A DNA stretch of 64,000 nt from Charina bottae. Its lineage: Eukaryota; Chordata; Lepidosauria; Squamata; Charinaidae. The notes beneath the pieces are model-generated. The model was not told the DNA's origin, searched no databases, and saw nothing but the letters and a program-made list of their open reading frames with translations. Location: contig JALMGJ010000001.1 of assembly GCA_023362775.1 (NCBI GenBank), forward strand, positions 65,172,001-65,236,000, read 5' to 3'. Position 1 is the stretch's first letter, and each line of letters starts with the position of its first letter. Positions 44,651-54,990 of this stretch are shown here, piece after piece. Position numbers and translations under genes: made by a program.

Positions 44651-44800
44651 GAGTGTGCTTAACAAATTATATGTCAGGGATTTATCTTAGCTCATTTATT
44701 TTAAAAAATTCCCTTCTCACCCCTATGGGTGGTATGTGTCTTCCTCAACCTCAGGTCCTCTACCAGAGGTGTGTGTATATATGTGTATATGTTTGGTCTA
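44651..44800 (+). pseudogene. Non-LTR LINE RT continuation after the L1 insertion
   Basis: The first bases after the L1 duplication (gagtgtgcttaacaaattat) continue the RT reading of the fragment ending at 43439, then similarity fades before the SINE at about 44801. Confidence 0.55.
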
Positions 44801-44813
44801 GTGCAGGGGTCGG
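44801..44813 (+). mobile_element. MIR-like SINE copy 2, 5' tip
   Basis: gtttggtctagtg is the start of the SINE tRNA-like head; the rest is at 46501-46725 after the hAT insertion. Confidence 0.7.
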
Positions 44814-45450
44814 CAAACTTTTTATGCCGGGAGCCATTTCGACATGCTCGTGCACATTTTGAAATGCTCGAGAGCCAGGGGGCGGGGTTTGCGGGCGGGG
44901 CCAATCGCGTGGAAGGGGCGGGGTTTGCGGGCAGGAGCCAATCGTGTGGAAGGGGTGGGGTTTGGGGGCAGGAGCCTATGGCGTGCAAAATGCAAAACAC
45001 ACACTGTTTTTCCTCCTTTTCTCAAGCCTTATTGCTGGAGCAATAAGCAATAAGCACATTTCCTTGAGGGAAAGAGCGACCCTTTCCTTGGGGGAATTTC
45101 TGTTGGAAGAGTGGAATATGGTCACTTCGGGGGCGGCAGTTGCAGCTAGCACCTTAACTGCCCCCCACGCCCCTCCCCACGCACCCGCACACTTCCCTAA
45201 CCTTCCTGCTGCAGGGGCATTTCCAAGCGACCAAGCCTAACAATGCCTCCCCCCCCCCCGACAGCTCCAAGAGTTGAGAATCTGCAGACCATCTCTCCCT
45301 ACAATCAGAGCCAGTTTCAACTTAGGAAGGGAGGCTTTTGCAGTGGGGGGGGGGATCAAGAGAAAATAATCTCCCCTTCCCTGCTCTGGATGAGAGAATG
45401 TCACTGGCTAAAACTCTCTCCCTGCTGCGCCTCCAAAAAGGACCATTGCG

Positions 45451-45503
45451 AGGAGGAGGAGGAGGAGGAGGAGGAGGAGGAGCAGGAGGAGGAGGAGGAG
45501 GAG
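45451..45503. repeat. (GGA)n tract
   Basis: About 17 AGG units with one AGC interruption inside the hAT element. Confidence 0.95.
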
Positions 45504-45968
45504 AGAAAATTCTGCAGGCTACGTCCTGCTGGGCTGAGAAGGGCTGCTGCCTCCTCCCACAAAGGAAGTCAGAGAAGTTGGTTTTAAGGCAGCTGCACAA
45601 ATCGTCACCTTTTCTGAAACATGAGAAAAATTATGCGCAGCCACCTGGCCTTCACACCCAGCCCGTTTTGGAGAGGAGCTTCTGCACTCCTGGTTATATT
45701 TGGCAGTCAAACACACACGCGTTGCAGCCCAGTTGGACGAGGCAATAAAGATGCCCTTCCTCTTCCCCACGGCCATGCTGCCTGTTCAGACCCTGAACCC
45801 CATCGGGGAGGAAAGGCTCGGATCTGGCCGGCCCTCTCACGCATTCACACGCCGCGAGCCACCCCCAATTCTTAGTTCTCCCATGGCCCTCGCTCACCTT
45901 CCCTGGCCGGTCCTCGTGGGCCGCCGGCAACGCTCCCGTCCCGCTGCACCCCGGCCGGAGCGCCCGGA

Positions 45969-46176
45969 GCTTGGCTCTTACGCGCTCTTGCTCAAGGCCA
46001 GGGCCACCCGCAGCCGCCCACACCTCGCGCACAGCCCGCGGGGCTCTCTGCCGCTCCCTTCAACAGAGGAGGAACCAGCGTGCCTTGGGAGCTGCAGAGA
46101 GCCCCGCGGGCTGTGCGCGAGGTGTGGGCGGCTGCGGGTGGCCCTGGCCTTGAGCAAGAGTGCATAAGAGCCAAGC
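45969..46176. repeat. Near-perfect 83-bp inverted repeat (hairpin) inside the hAT
   Basis: Left arm 45969-46051 (gcttggctcttacgcgctct ...) is complementary to right arm 46094-46176 (... agagtgcataagagccaagc), with a 42-bp spacer and few mismatches (cgcg opposite tgca near the outer end). The arms are very GC-rich. Confidence 0.93.
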
Positions 46177-46492
46177 GCAAGAGGGAGCGAGAGAGGGACC
46201 GGCGATGATATCACGGGACGCTCCCCACCGGCCGTCGGGTTGTGGCGCGGGGCACCGAGCGCGGCGGGCAGGTGGCGCCCTCGCCACCTGCGGCTTCGGA
46301 TCCAAGGGGTGACTACTCAACATGACCTGGACTTTGCGCGGGGTGGGGGTGGGGCAGGGCGGGAGAGCCGCGGAGTTTGGGGGCGGGATCCAATCGCGTG
46401 GAAGGGGCGGGGGTGAGTTCAGCTGCGGAGGAGCCAGACTCAAGGGGCCAAAGAGCCACATGTGGCTCGCGAGCCGCCATTTCCGACCCTTG

Positions 46493-46725
46493 GTCTAGTG
46501 GTTAAGGTGCTGGGCTAGAAACCAGGAGTCTGTGAATTCTAGTCCCGCCTTAGGCATGAAATCCGGCTGGGTGACCTTGGGCCAGTCACTCTCTCTCAGC
46601 CCAACTCACCTCACAGGGTTGTTGTTGTGGGGAAAATAGGAGGAGGAAGGAGTATTAGGTATGTTCGCCGCCTTGAGTTATTTATAAAAATAATAAAGGC
46701 GGGATAAAAATTAAATAAATACTGT
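46493..46725 (+). mobile_element. MIR-like tRNA SINE, copy 2 (remainder)
   Basis: After the hAT duplication the SINE continues: gtctagtggttaaggtgctg, gtgaattctagtcccgcctt (B box region), gggtgaccttgggccagtca, cagggttgttgttgtgggg, and the tail gccgccttgagttatttata ending in AAAT units. This is the most complete copy of the family in the window. Confidence 0.88.
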
Positions 46726-46779
46726 AAATATGTATATGTATACATTATATGGTTGGTATTTTATATAATCCTAATTTTC

Positions 46780-47253
46780 ATGTTCACCAAAATAGGGCAT
46801 AATATCCCCATACTTCTTTATGAAGACATTACTACTATTATATCATAGACCCCTATTGGGCTTAAAAAGAGCAGTAACAGCCACATTTCACTTTAGCAAG
46901 CAAAACCATCATGGCGCACACCATGATTATGTAGCACATCTAGTCTCAAGATTGTCAACTGCTATTAAATGCTTTTTCTTTAATAAAGATGACCAATTAA
47001 TACCAATTTCATTAAAACAAAATCTTTGGCCCAAATCTTATAAGGTGTGCAGATGGGACTTTATGCCAAGAAGGACAAACTGGAGCCAGTGCAAATGAAA
47101 TGTTTAAGAATCATATTTGCTGATTCTAACAGGACAACCAACACCCAGGTTAGACTGGAGACAACAATGCCTAAAATTCAGATATGAGCTTGGAGGCTGA
47201 TGGTTAAATATTGGCTGAAAATTCAGTTCTTTCCAACAAGCTTGCCACCTTTA
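46780..47253 (+). pseudogene. Non-LTR LINE, post-RT region (same family as 42825)
   Basis: Frames in order: FHFSKQNHHGAHHDYVAHLV, LWPKSYKVCRWDFMPRRTNW, then broken reading (ESYLLILTG, RLDWRQQCLKFRYELGG). The content fits the region between RT and C-terminal domain. A PLE inserted at 47254. Confidence 0.55.
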
Positions 47254-47694
47254 TGTCTATGAAGGTTTTCAGTCATCCAGGTGGAATTGTCTGTAGCTTG
47301 AATCATGTCAACTGGATTTCTATTTTCTCAGTGGAAACGTTTCGCTCCTTATCCAAGGAGCTTCTTCAGTCTGAGCAAAGTTAGTAAGGGAATCCTAAAT
47401 ATGTTTCTAGGTAGCTGTGTGACCTTACACCTGGGGCTAGGTCATGGTTATATTGAAATGTTATTTTAAGTCCTTTTATCATCTAAAGGAGGATCGTTAA
47501 GATCACCATGCTGCTGTTGAGCTTGTGAAATGGTCTTAATCTTCCTAGGCACAGAAGACAAAGCAGGGAGGAAGATGGCGGAAAGATTGTGCCTGAGGCC
47601 CCCACCTCTATTCAAGGAAGGATTTTCCAAGTTGGCATAAATGGATGAGAAAATGAGAAAATAGAAATCCAGTTGACATGATTCAAGCTACAGA
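47254..47694. mobile_element. PLE-A copy 4, asymmetric foldback
   Basis: A long minus-oriented PLE-A 3' end (47254-about 47645) is followed by a short plus-oriented arm (about 47655-47694, complementary to 47290-47330). Flanked by the 13-bp duplication cttgccaccttta (47241-47253 and 47695-47707). More diverged than copies 2 and 3. It interrupts the unassigned LINE. Confidence 0.9.
47327..47375 (-). ncRNA. Hammerhead-like motif of PLE-A copy 4
   Basis: On the minus strand: CTGAAGA, perfect CTCCTT/AAGGAG stem II, GAAA, ACGT stem III. Stem I pair 3 is A-C. Confidence 0.6.
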
Positions 47695-47707
47695 CTTGCC
47701 ACCTTTA

Positions 47708-48201
47708 GTTTTTTTTTCAAACTGGAAATTGGTGGTAGAACAGAAACTTGCATCATATGGACTTTCAGCACTATTTTTAATGTTGTTTGGATAAGATCAG
47801 GTTTAGCAAACACTCACCCAAATAATGAATGATATGGAACATCATGCTGAAGTAAATAGGTTGTCCCAGAATAATAGAATTTGGGTTACAGGTATATGGG
47901 AACAAGCAAACTATTTACATACCCTCATCTTTCCCCAAGCTGAGAAAAGCATTCTTTATACAGTAGCTAGATACAGCATCCTTCCCTCTGCATTGCTGCA
48001 AGGCAGGTATGCTAAAATTCCATTAACTGAGCATTCCTGCCCATGTGGTGCTAATGAGATAGAAACAAGCAGCCATGTTTGCTTATTTCATCCCTGTTAT
48101 GCAACCATGCTGGAAGACTGGACACACTTGTGAAGTTCATTTTAGAATATTTGAAACCCTAGCTCAGTAGCTAGGCTTTGTGCTGCCTCGATGGAAACTT
48201 T
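47708..48201 (+). pseudogene. Non-LTR LINE C-terminal region with Cys/His motif
   Basis: The frame at 47825-48133 reads EQANYLHTLIFPQAEKSILY, VARYSILPSALLQGRYAKIP and then CPCGANEIETSSHVCLFHPC. The C-x-C ... H ... H/C pattern resembles the zinc-knuckle-like C-terminus of several non-LTR retrotransposons. It continues the broken LINE from 47253. The 3' UTR may extend to about 48609 (tactggtcaatggcc), around the intervening repeats. Confidence 0.65.
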
Positions 48202-48254
48202 TTGTTGTTGCTGTTGTAGTTCAGTCGTTTAGTTGTGTCCGACTCTTTGTGACG
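48202..48254 (-). mobile_element. Bov-B/RTE 3' terminus fragment, antisense
   Basis: gttcagtcgtttagttgtgt followed by ccgactctttgtgac is the complement of the Bov-B terminus seen at 37830-37875. Confidence 0.75.
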
Positions 48255-48280
48255 TAAGGCAAAAGCTGGTACAAGAATAA

Positions 48281-48334
48281 CCTTCCTTCCTTCCTTCCTT
48301 CCTTCCTTCCTTCCTTCCTTCCTTCCTTCCTTCC
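48281..48334. repeat. (CCTT)n microsatellite
   Basis: About 13 CCTT units. Confidence 0.96.
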
Positions 48335-49121
48335 GTTTCATTATGCTGCAGTTTTATAGATTATAGTTATATTGTTCAAAGACTTTATTTTTGGTTTCAG
48401 GACTATTTCATAATGGTCTTAGGTTCATCGTGCTTTAGTCTTATATAGCTTTAATGTTATTCTTGAGAATAACTCTGGTCTAGAGTATACGTGTTATACT
48501 ACCAAGATACTCACTTCTCCTATGTGAGGTGTTTTGGGGGTTAGGGTTGTAGCTTTGTATTTTCTATTTGTTTGTCTCTTATTTTGTACTGGTCAATGGC
48601 CAAAACAAATTACTATGTCTATGCCTTCTATCAGTTCTACACATTTCATTTTTTTTTAAAGTACTATTTCCTTACAAACTTGCAAAACAAGTACAAAAGC
48701 ATAGCTTTTGGAAACATTCAAAAATAATTACATTAACATTTTATGCACTCAAATTCTTTTGAAACATAAAGGCCATGGTTTAACTAGATAGAATATAGTA
48801 CTTTACTTATAGTGAGAAATGTGTATTGTAACATCGCTTTGGTTAATGTTACAATATTAAGAGGTGATCACAGCTGCAACAGAATTAGTTTCTATAGCAA
48901 CCAAGAAGAAATAATGTGATAGAGTGCATTGTAATACACAAAGATAGGTTCCTTACAAACAGGATTATTTTGATAAATTTTAGCTAGATTTTTTTTAATT
49001 AAAACATTTCCTCTAAATTACTCTTCTGTTTTTCAGACCTTAATATATGGCTCATGCAAATCTGGCTCAGCTCCCACACATGGTAGCTTGCCATTTATTT
49101 TCCCTCAATTAAATTCAAGAC

Positions 49122-49159
<38 letters not shown>
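49122..49159. repeat. (AAT)n microsatellite
   Basis: About 12 ATA/AAT units. Confidence 0.95.
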
Positions 49160-50088
49160 CTACTTTAATTTTCAACTGATTGTTATCATTCCATTAAAAC
49201 AAAAGCATGTATTTTTAGTAATTCCTTACACAGTAGACCATATGGGCAATGCTTCAAAATGCAAAGTCATCATAAAGAACATCATGAAGGACTTGTGGTT
49301 TAATACTGACGAGACAGACATCAGCTTTTATGTATATTTTTATGGCCTGAATAGAAGCAAACCAATTTATTAGTATACAAGATTTTACATATATATTTTT
49401 AATAGCAAGATTTTAAATTTATGAATGTATTCATTTTTAAAACCAGTATATCTTTAGGCTTTCAAATGGCATTTAAACTGGTACATCTTCTTGTTACGGC
49501 AATTAATTACAAGCATGTGTCTAAGCCTTTTGTGCATTTTGCCCTTATAATGCGACCCATTACTGTGGCTCACTTTATCCCCCTGAGTTCTAAAGTATCT
49601 TTGGAGTTGCCATGGATACCAGTGACATGCTTTCTCCCAAACTGCTTTGTGTGTCTTATCAAACACCAGAAACTGACACAGTAGGAATCTGAGCCATCTA
49701 TACTGGAAGGTTTTCTACTCTCTTGATACCACTCCTTAAGTTTGCTACCCCCTCTCAGAAACAAGCAGCACAGTACATACTTAAGTTCTAGATGAAATAC
49801 ATCAGTAACTATTTTCGTTTAAAAAAAGGGAATTAAATATGTTGCAGACATAAAATTGATCACATCCCTCCCAAATGTGCCAATTCAATATGAGATTGAG
49901 TTATTAGTTTTCAATACTGTTTCTTTTTATTATAATTTGTGAATTTCAGAAATAACACTGAAGTTCTCAAGTAAAATACAAGCAGCATTCAGTTTAAGAG
50001 CCAGCTTAGAACATGAGTTACACAGTAGCCCTATTCATAAATATTATCAATGCACAGAACATTTTACATATTATTCAGTGGAACAAAC

Positions 50089-50376
50089 TTAGTTACTCCA
50101 TTTACTGTATATCTCTTCTTTTCCTCCGGTGGAATTCAAGAAAGCATAGATTGGGTTCTGGGGTATTGTGTTATTTAGATACTGATTAGATCCAGATTCA
50201 TCTTCAGCAAAATCTATGCTTTCAGGCCATACCCTGTCAGCAAAAATCTTTTTCATAATTCTTTGTCTTCCAAACTTTCTTCTAAAAGCAGAGGATGACA
50301 TAAAGAGAGCTTTACCCAATGTTATTTTCACACCATTTGGAAACTTAGTTCTCTCTGTCTTAAGTTCAAGTTAGAT
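50089..50376 (-). other. Unexplained minus-strand ORF with exon-like borders
   Basis: A 95-codon open frame (TAA to TAA) reads GVKITLGKALFMSSSAFRRK, FGRQRIMKKIFADRVWPESI, DFAEDESGSNQYLNN and PIYAFLNSTGGKEEIYSKWSN. Within it, a pyrimidine-rich acceptor (tcctctgcttttag, AG at 50283-50282) and a donor-like GTAAAT (50105-50100) would delimit a 176-nt exon, 50106-50281. I recognise no protein family. It lies in the same orientation as SYT14, about 15 kb upstream of its linker exon. It could be an alternative or first exon, an exon of another gene, or chance. Confidence 0.25.
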
Positions 50377-51689
50377 CCTTTTCAGGGGTATCTGAGCAGG
50401 ACAGGACAGTCAAGATGGTAGCTGCGACCATGCAATCGTATGGAAAGGAACTCCAATCCCTTTTTCCACACAGTTGTGGAAGCACCTGATCCTCCTACAC
50501 TAATTTGCAAACTGATCCTGAAACCACTTATTACATGCACCTTCTGTAAAACCTGGATAAGACAACACAATTTTATTTATCTATGTATTTATTTATGTCA
50601 CCCTTCAAAAGCAGATTATAAGAACACAACTTGATATGATCTTATATATGAATAGTTTATCTTCTAGATTAAATTGTGACACAAGGTTCATTTTATGTAT
50701 CCACAGCATTCAGCAAGAAAACACAAGCTCTGTCCTGTTTCAGGGTTGTATGAACTGAAAGGGTGGCAATCATATCATTTCAAATTCAACAGATGATACA
50801 TCTAAACAGACAAGCATCAGATCGCACCACAACCAGTAACCCTCATTGCATTCTACAAGATTAACTCCCCAATAGAGAAATGTGCAATATTTTGAGGCCC
50901 AAGGGACACACTTGGCATTTGAATCACAACTAAGAACAAAACAAAATATTTCATTTGATTGTATTTATATTTAATTAAAATGAAATTATTTCAATGGTGT
51001 TGCTTACTCCAGGTATTTCATAATTCCAAATTTATGTCACATTAAGAATTGCAAATTTAGTGGCTACTGCTTGATGGGTTTGGGAGATCATATCCAAGGC
51101 TCTATGAAGTCCCAGGCAGGGGCATCCACAGCAAGCCAAAAATTTAATCAAAATACAAAATGTGCATCATGCTGTCACAATAAAACCTCTGTCCCTTACA
51201 TATGTACATTGTGATGCAAGTACAAGAGGATCAGAGTTTGCATTACAATGTGTCAATGTACATTTTTTCATTTGCCCCACAGATGTCTATAGCCCTGAGG
51301 CCTCAGAATGTACAACTGTACCATATTAAATGGCCTGATTAATCTGTGGTTGGATAATGGCATACTGGCATCCAGGTGCACAATGATTTGTCCACCACAG
51401 TGAGGCCTTGTGCTCACTACTGATAGTCTGTGAAATCAAGGAGTTAATGTACTTTTCAGAGAATAAAGATAAAGATGGTCTCAAGACCATTTCAACTTCT
51501 ATTTGTTTTTATCTTGATCAGTTTGAGAATATCTCTAAATCCAATTAGCTTTTGGGAAGCTGTCATTTGCATCATCTGCATTCAGCTAATGAGTAAATGT
51601 CTTTCCAGTATTCATAATGAATATTAATAATGTATTATTATACTAGGGATTGGAAAAGTGAAAATTTATGAGGACTATATGAAATTTGA

Positions 51690-51856
51690 CAGCCAGTTTG
51701 GTGTAGTGGTTAAGGCATCAGGCTAGAAACCGGGAGACTGTGAGTTCTAGTCCCGCCTTAGGCACAAAGCCAGCTGGGTGACCTTGGGCCAGTCACTTTC
51801 TCTCAGCCATAGGAAGGAGGCAATGGCAAACCACTTCTGAAAAACCTTGGCAATGA
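51690..51856 (+). mobile_element. MIR-like tRNA SINE, copy 3
   Basis: agccagtttggtgtagtggt, gagttctagtcccgccttag, gggtgaccttgggccagtca, then a truncated 3' part (caaaccacttctgaaaaacc). Confidence 0.85.
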
Positions 51857-53149
51857 AGTTTGGATGCCACTGACATTATACTTAAGACTGTATTAGAGTT
51901 GCTTAATATACAATTGAAACTTGTCAGCATTAGATCATCTAGCAAAGATTCTTCTGCCTAAAGAATTCATCTACTTGGTTCTGAAGATGAAACAAACTGA
52001 CTGCATGAAATCCAATACTAAGTAAAACCAGATATGTACCTAAAAAAATTACCAGTAATGCAATTATATCAATTAATCTTGATAAATGCATATTGAAAAA
52101 ACTGCCAAAGCAAATAAAAGCCTAATCTAAAGCCAGTATCATTTGAACTATTTTTATTTAATTGTGGCCCAAAGCCAGATTCCATCAAAAGTCTTCAGCA
52201 TCCAGATAGGTTGTGAGTGAATCAGTTTGAAAGGAATAGCTATATTAATTCTGTTTGTGGCAAAAAATTAAGACTTTGCATCACCTTAAAATTAGACTTT
52301 ATTGTCACATGTGTTTTCTTGAACTAGAGACCAAGGATGAAAAGGCCAAGAAGATTAACAAGAGATCTTTGATATTTCTACACAGAGTTCAACTATTTCT
52401 AAAATCAGAAAAATTACCTATTTGTTTGAGATTATATTTCTGGCAATATAGTAATACTTTACATTTGTGAGTAACAGGTGAAATAGAGTCTAATTTTCTG
52501 ATGAATTCAACAATTCAATGCTGAAGCTTTCCTTTCAATACCTTTTGCTAAAATTTGTAAAATGCAATTACAATGACAGCAGTCACATGTCCTGAATAGA
52601 TCTAATATTTCCCATTTTTTTTACTTTATGTCAGATTTGGGCTCCATAATTTATATGAGAAAGGCTCTAGATAACAAACTGCAAAAATTCAGTGATGACA
52701 TATATTTTATTGAAGGACAGGCAGATGAACAAACTTCTACCTATATCACTATGTCCATTAGAGTGGACTAGATATTAGTACAGAGTTGGCATTTGGGCAG
52801 TTGCACAGCCTAGTCCTGCAGTTATGTCTCTATTACATATTCCGTTATTACTAATGAATATTTCTTTATTTAACGTATTTGTAACTCACGTACTTCCCAT
52901 GTGATCAGCCTGGTACAATAACCATTTTCAATTAAGAGAGTACTGATATAAGAGAGAAAAACCTGCTCAAGGCTAAAAGAGAAGTATTAATCCTTGGCTA
53001 TAGGTCACTTATGAAAATGATGCAGGAACTTCATCTGAGACTTGTGGAAGACAACAGTGGTTCTCTGCCATTTTCTTTTACATTCCCAGGCCCAGAACCA
53101 TAAGCAGAGATGACTTCAAGTTCTATGATGTCTAACTTAACCCACCCAT
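51857..53149 (-). other. SYT14 upstream intron, unassigned
   Basis: No recognised features. Confidence 0.45.
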
Positions 53150-54990
53150 ATTTGTTTGTTTATATGATTTATAGAGCCACCCAGCTTACATCTGACTCTG
53201 GGCAGCATCCAAAGATTAAAACCTTCATAACAATATATAACCCATCATGCCCTGGTTAAAACAATAACCCCAAACAAGCCACATCACCAACATGGCTCAT
53301 CTAACTTCCTGGCGCAAATGCCTAGAGGATTTCCAAAAGGCTAACCAGGTCAGGGGGGCATGGTGGCTCAGCGGGTAAGACGCCAGGCTTGTCGATCGGA
53401 AGATCGCAAGTTCGGAGGTTCGAATCCCTAGCCCTGCATGACGGAGTGAGCTCCCGCACTCACCCCAGCTCTTGCCAACCTAGCAATTCGAAAGCATGCA
53501 AATGATTAATAGGTACCACTTCGGTGGGTAGGCAACAGCGTTCTGCGTGCATCATGCCGGCCACATGACCACGGAAGCGTCTTTGGACAACGCTGGCTCT
53601 TTGGCTAACAAACGGAGATGAGCACCGGCCCCTAGAGTCGGACACGACTGCACAAATGTGCAGGGGGAACTTTTACCTTTACGTAACCAGGTCAGGGCCA
53701 TCAGGATCTCTGAGGGGATGCTTTTCCACAGGGCAACAACAACCATAGAGAAGGCACGACTCTGGGATCCAACAATATGGCATTGTTTGATGGCAAGGAC
53801 TCAGAGCACTCCCTCCCTACTAGACCTGTTGGCAGAAACAATGGGGGATAGGCAGTCCCGCAAATTGCCTGGTCCTATACCCTGTAGGGCTTTATAGGCA
53901 GTGACCAGCACCTTGAATTGGACCAGGAAGCCTACTAGGAACCACCTTGCTGCATTCTATACCAGCTGCAGCTTCTGAATGCACTTCAAGAGCAGCCCCA
54001 TATAGAGTGTATTACAGTAATCCAAACAGGAAATGACTAAGGCATCGGTCATTGCGAACAAAGCCTCCCAGTCCACGAATGGGCAGGGTAGGTGCATAAG
54101 ACAAACCTGTGCAAAGACCCACCCACCCATCCATGGCTGCCACCTGCTCTTCAAGAAGTAGCTGAGTTCAAGAGGACCCCCAAATTGCACACCAGCTCTG
54201 ACTGGGGAAGTAAACTGCCAGACAGTTAAAAGATAGAAAATGTTTAAAACCAGGGGGCCTTAAAACCCATAGCCACTCAGTCTTGCCAGGATTGAGCTGA
54301 AGCCTGTTCTCCTCCATCCAGACACCCACAGCCTCCAGGCACTGGAAAAGGACCTTAGCAGCATTGCTTGGTCAGCCCAGGGCAGTGATGTATAGTTGGC
54401 TATCATCAGCATACTGATGATACTGCACCCTGTGTCAACAAATGACCTTCCCCAGAGGCTTCATGTAGATGTTGAATAGAAGCGGGGAGAGAGTAGAGTC
54501 CTGAGGCACCTCATAAAGCAGAGGTCTTTGTCTCAACCTCTCTCCTCCACCAACACAGACTGGAACCACCCTGAAGAAAGGAGAACCACCATAACATTTT
54601 ACCTCCTAATCCTCTGAGCCAGCTCAGAAGGCTGCCATGATCAATGGTATCAAAGGCTGCTAAGAGGTCAAGGGCCAGAATGGATGCACTACCCCTATCC
54701 CAACCACACCAAAAGTCATTGACAAGCATGATCAGTGCCATCTCAGTACTATGGCCAGACCTGAATCTTGATTGAAAGGGGTCCAGATAATCTGCTTCTT
54801 CCAGACCCCTCTGTAGCTGTAAGATGACCACCTTCTCAACAATTTTCCCCAAAAAAGGAAGATTGGAGACTGGACTAAAATTGTCCAGATGTTGGGTCCA
54901 GCAATGGCCTCTTATGGAGAAGACTGACAACCGCCGCTTTCAAGGAGGTTGTAACCACCCCTTCCTGAAGATAAGCATTCACTACTGCCT
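53150..54990 (-). pseudogene. L2 LINE with RT region, antisense
   Basis: The minus strand read from the right gives FSPVSNLPFLGKIVEKVV, LDPFQSRFRSGHSTEMALIM and ASILALDLLAAFDTIDHGSL (54511-54930). These are L2-type RT blocks, including the F-x-x-x-F-D-T/S-V/I-D-H catalytic neighbourhood. Then come ADYSQLYIT-like and C-terminal parts with frame breaks, including ALFAMTDALVISCLDYCNTL (53957-54190). The 3' end near 53150-53215 carries the gactctgggcag tail. Many stops: an old copy. A Sauria SINE is inserted at 53356-53683. Confidence 0.85.
53356..53683 (+). mobile_element. Sauria-type SINE, copy 3, inserted in L2
   Basis: Complete head, body and Bov-B-like tail; perfect 14-bp duplication taaccaggtcaggg (53342-53355 and 53684-53697). 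Confidence 0.94.

Larger units (their letters stand above)
44814..46492. mobile_element. hAT element, 1.68 kb, with GC-rich interior and long hairpin
   Basis: Starts CAGGGGTCGGCAAACTTTTT and ends with GCCATTTCCGACCCTTG, with a perfect 8-bp duplication gtctagtg (44806-44813 and 46493-46500). Subterminal sequence gagccacatgtggctcgcga near the right end is typical of widespread amniote hAT elements. The interior is GC-rich and includes a (GGA)n tract (45451-45503) and an 83-bp-arm palindrome at 45969-46176. No transposase-like ORF was recognised, so it is non-autonomous. It splits the tRNA-like head of a MIR-like SINE. Confidence 0.93.
48335..51689 (-). other. SYT14 upstream intron, mostly unassigned
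   Basis: Probable end of the LINE 3' UTR to about 48609, an (AAT)n tract at 49122-49159, and an unexplained minus-strand ORF near 50.1-50.4 kb (listed separately). No other features recognised. Confidence 0.4.

Noticed and set aside
44701..46461. Multiple ORFs on both strands, including a poly-Glu/Gly stretch
   Set aside because: Products of the GC-rich hAT interior and its (GGA)n tract and palindrome.
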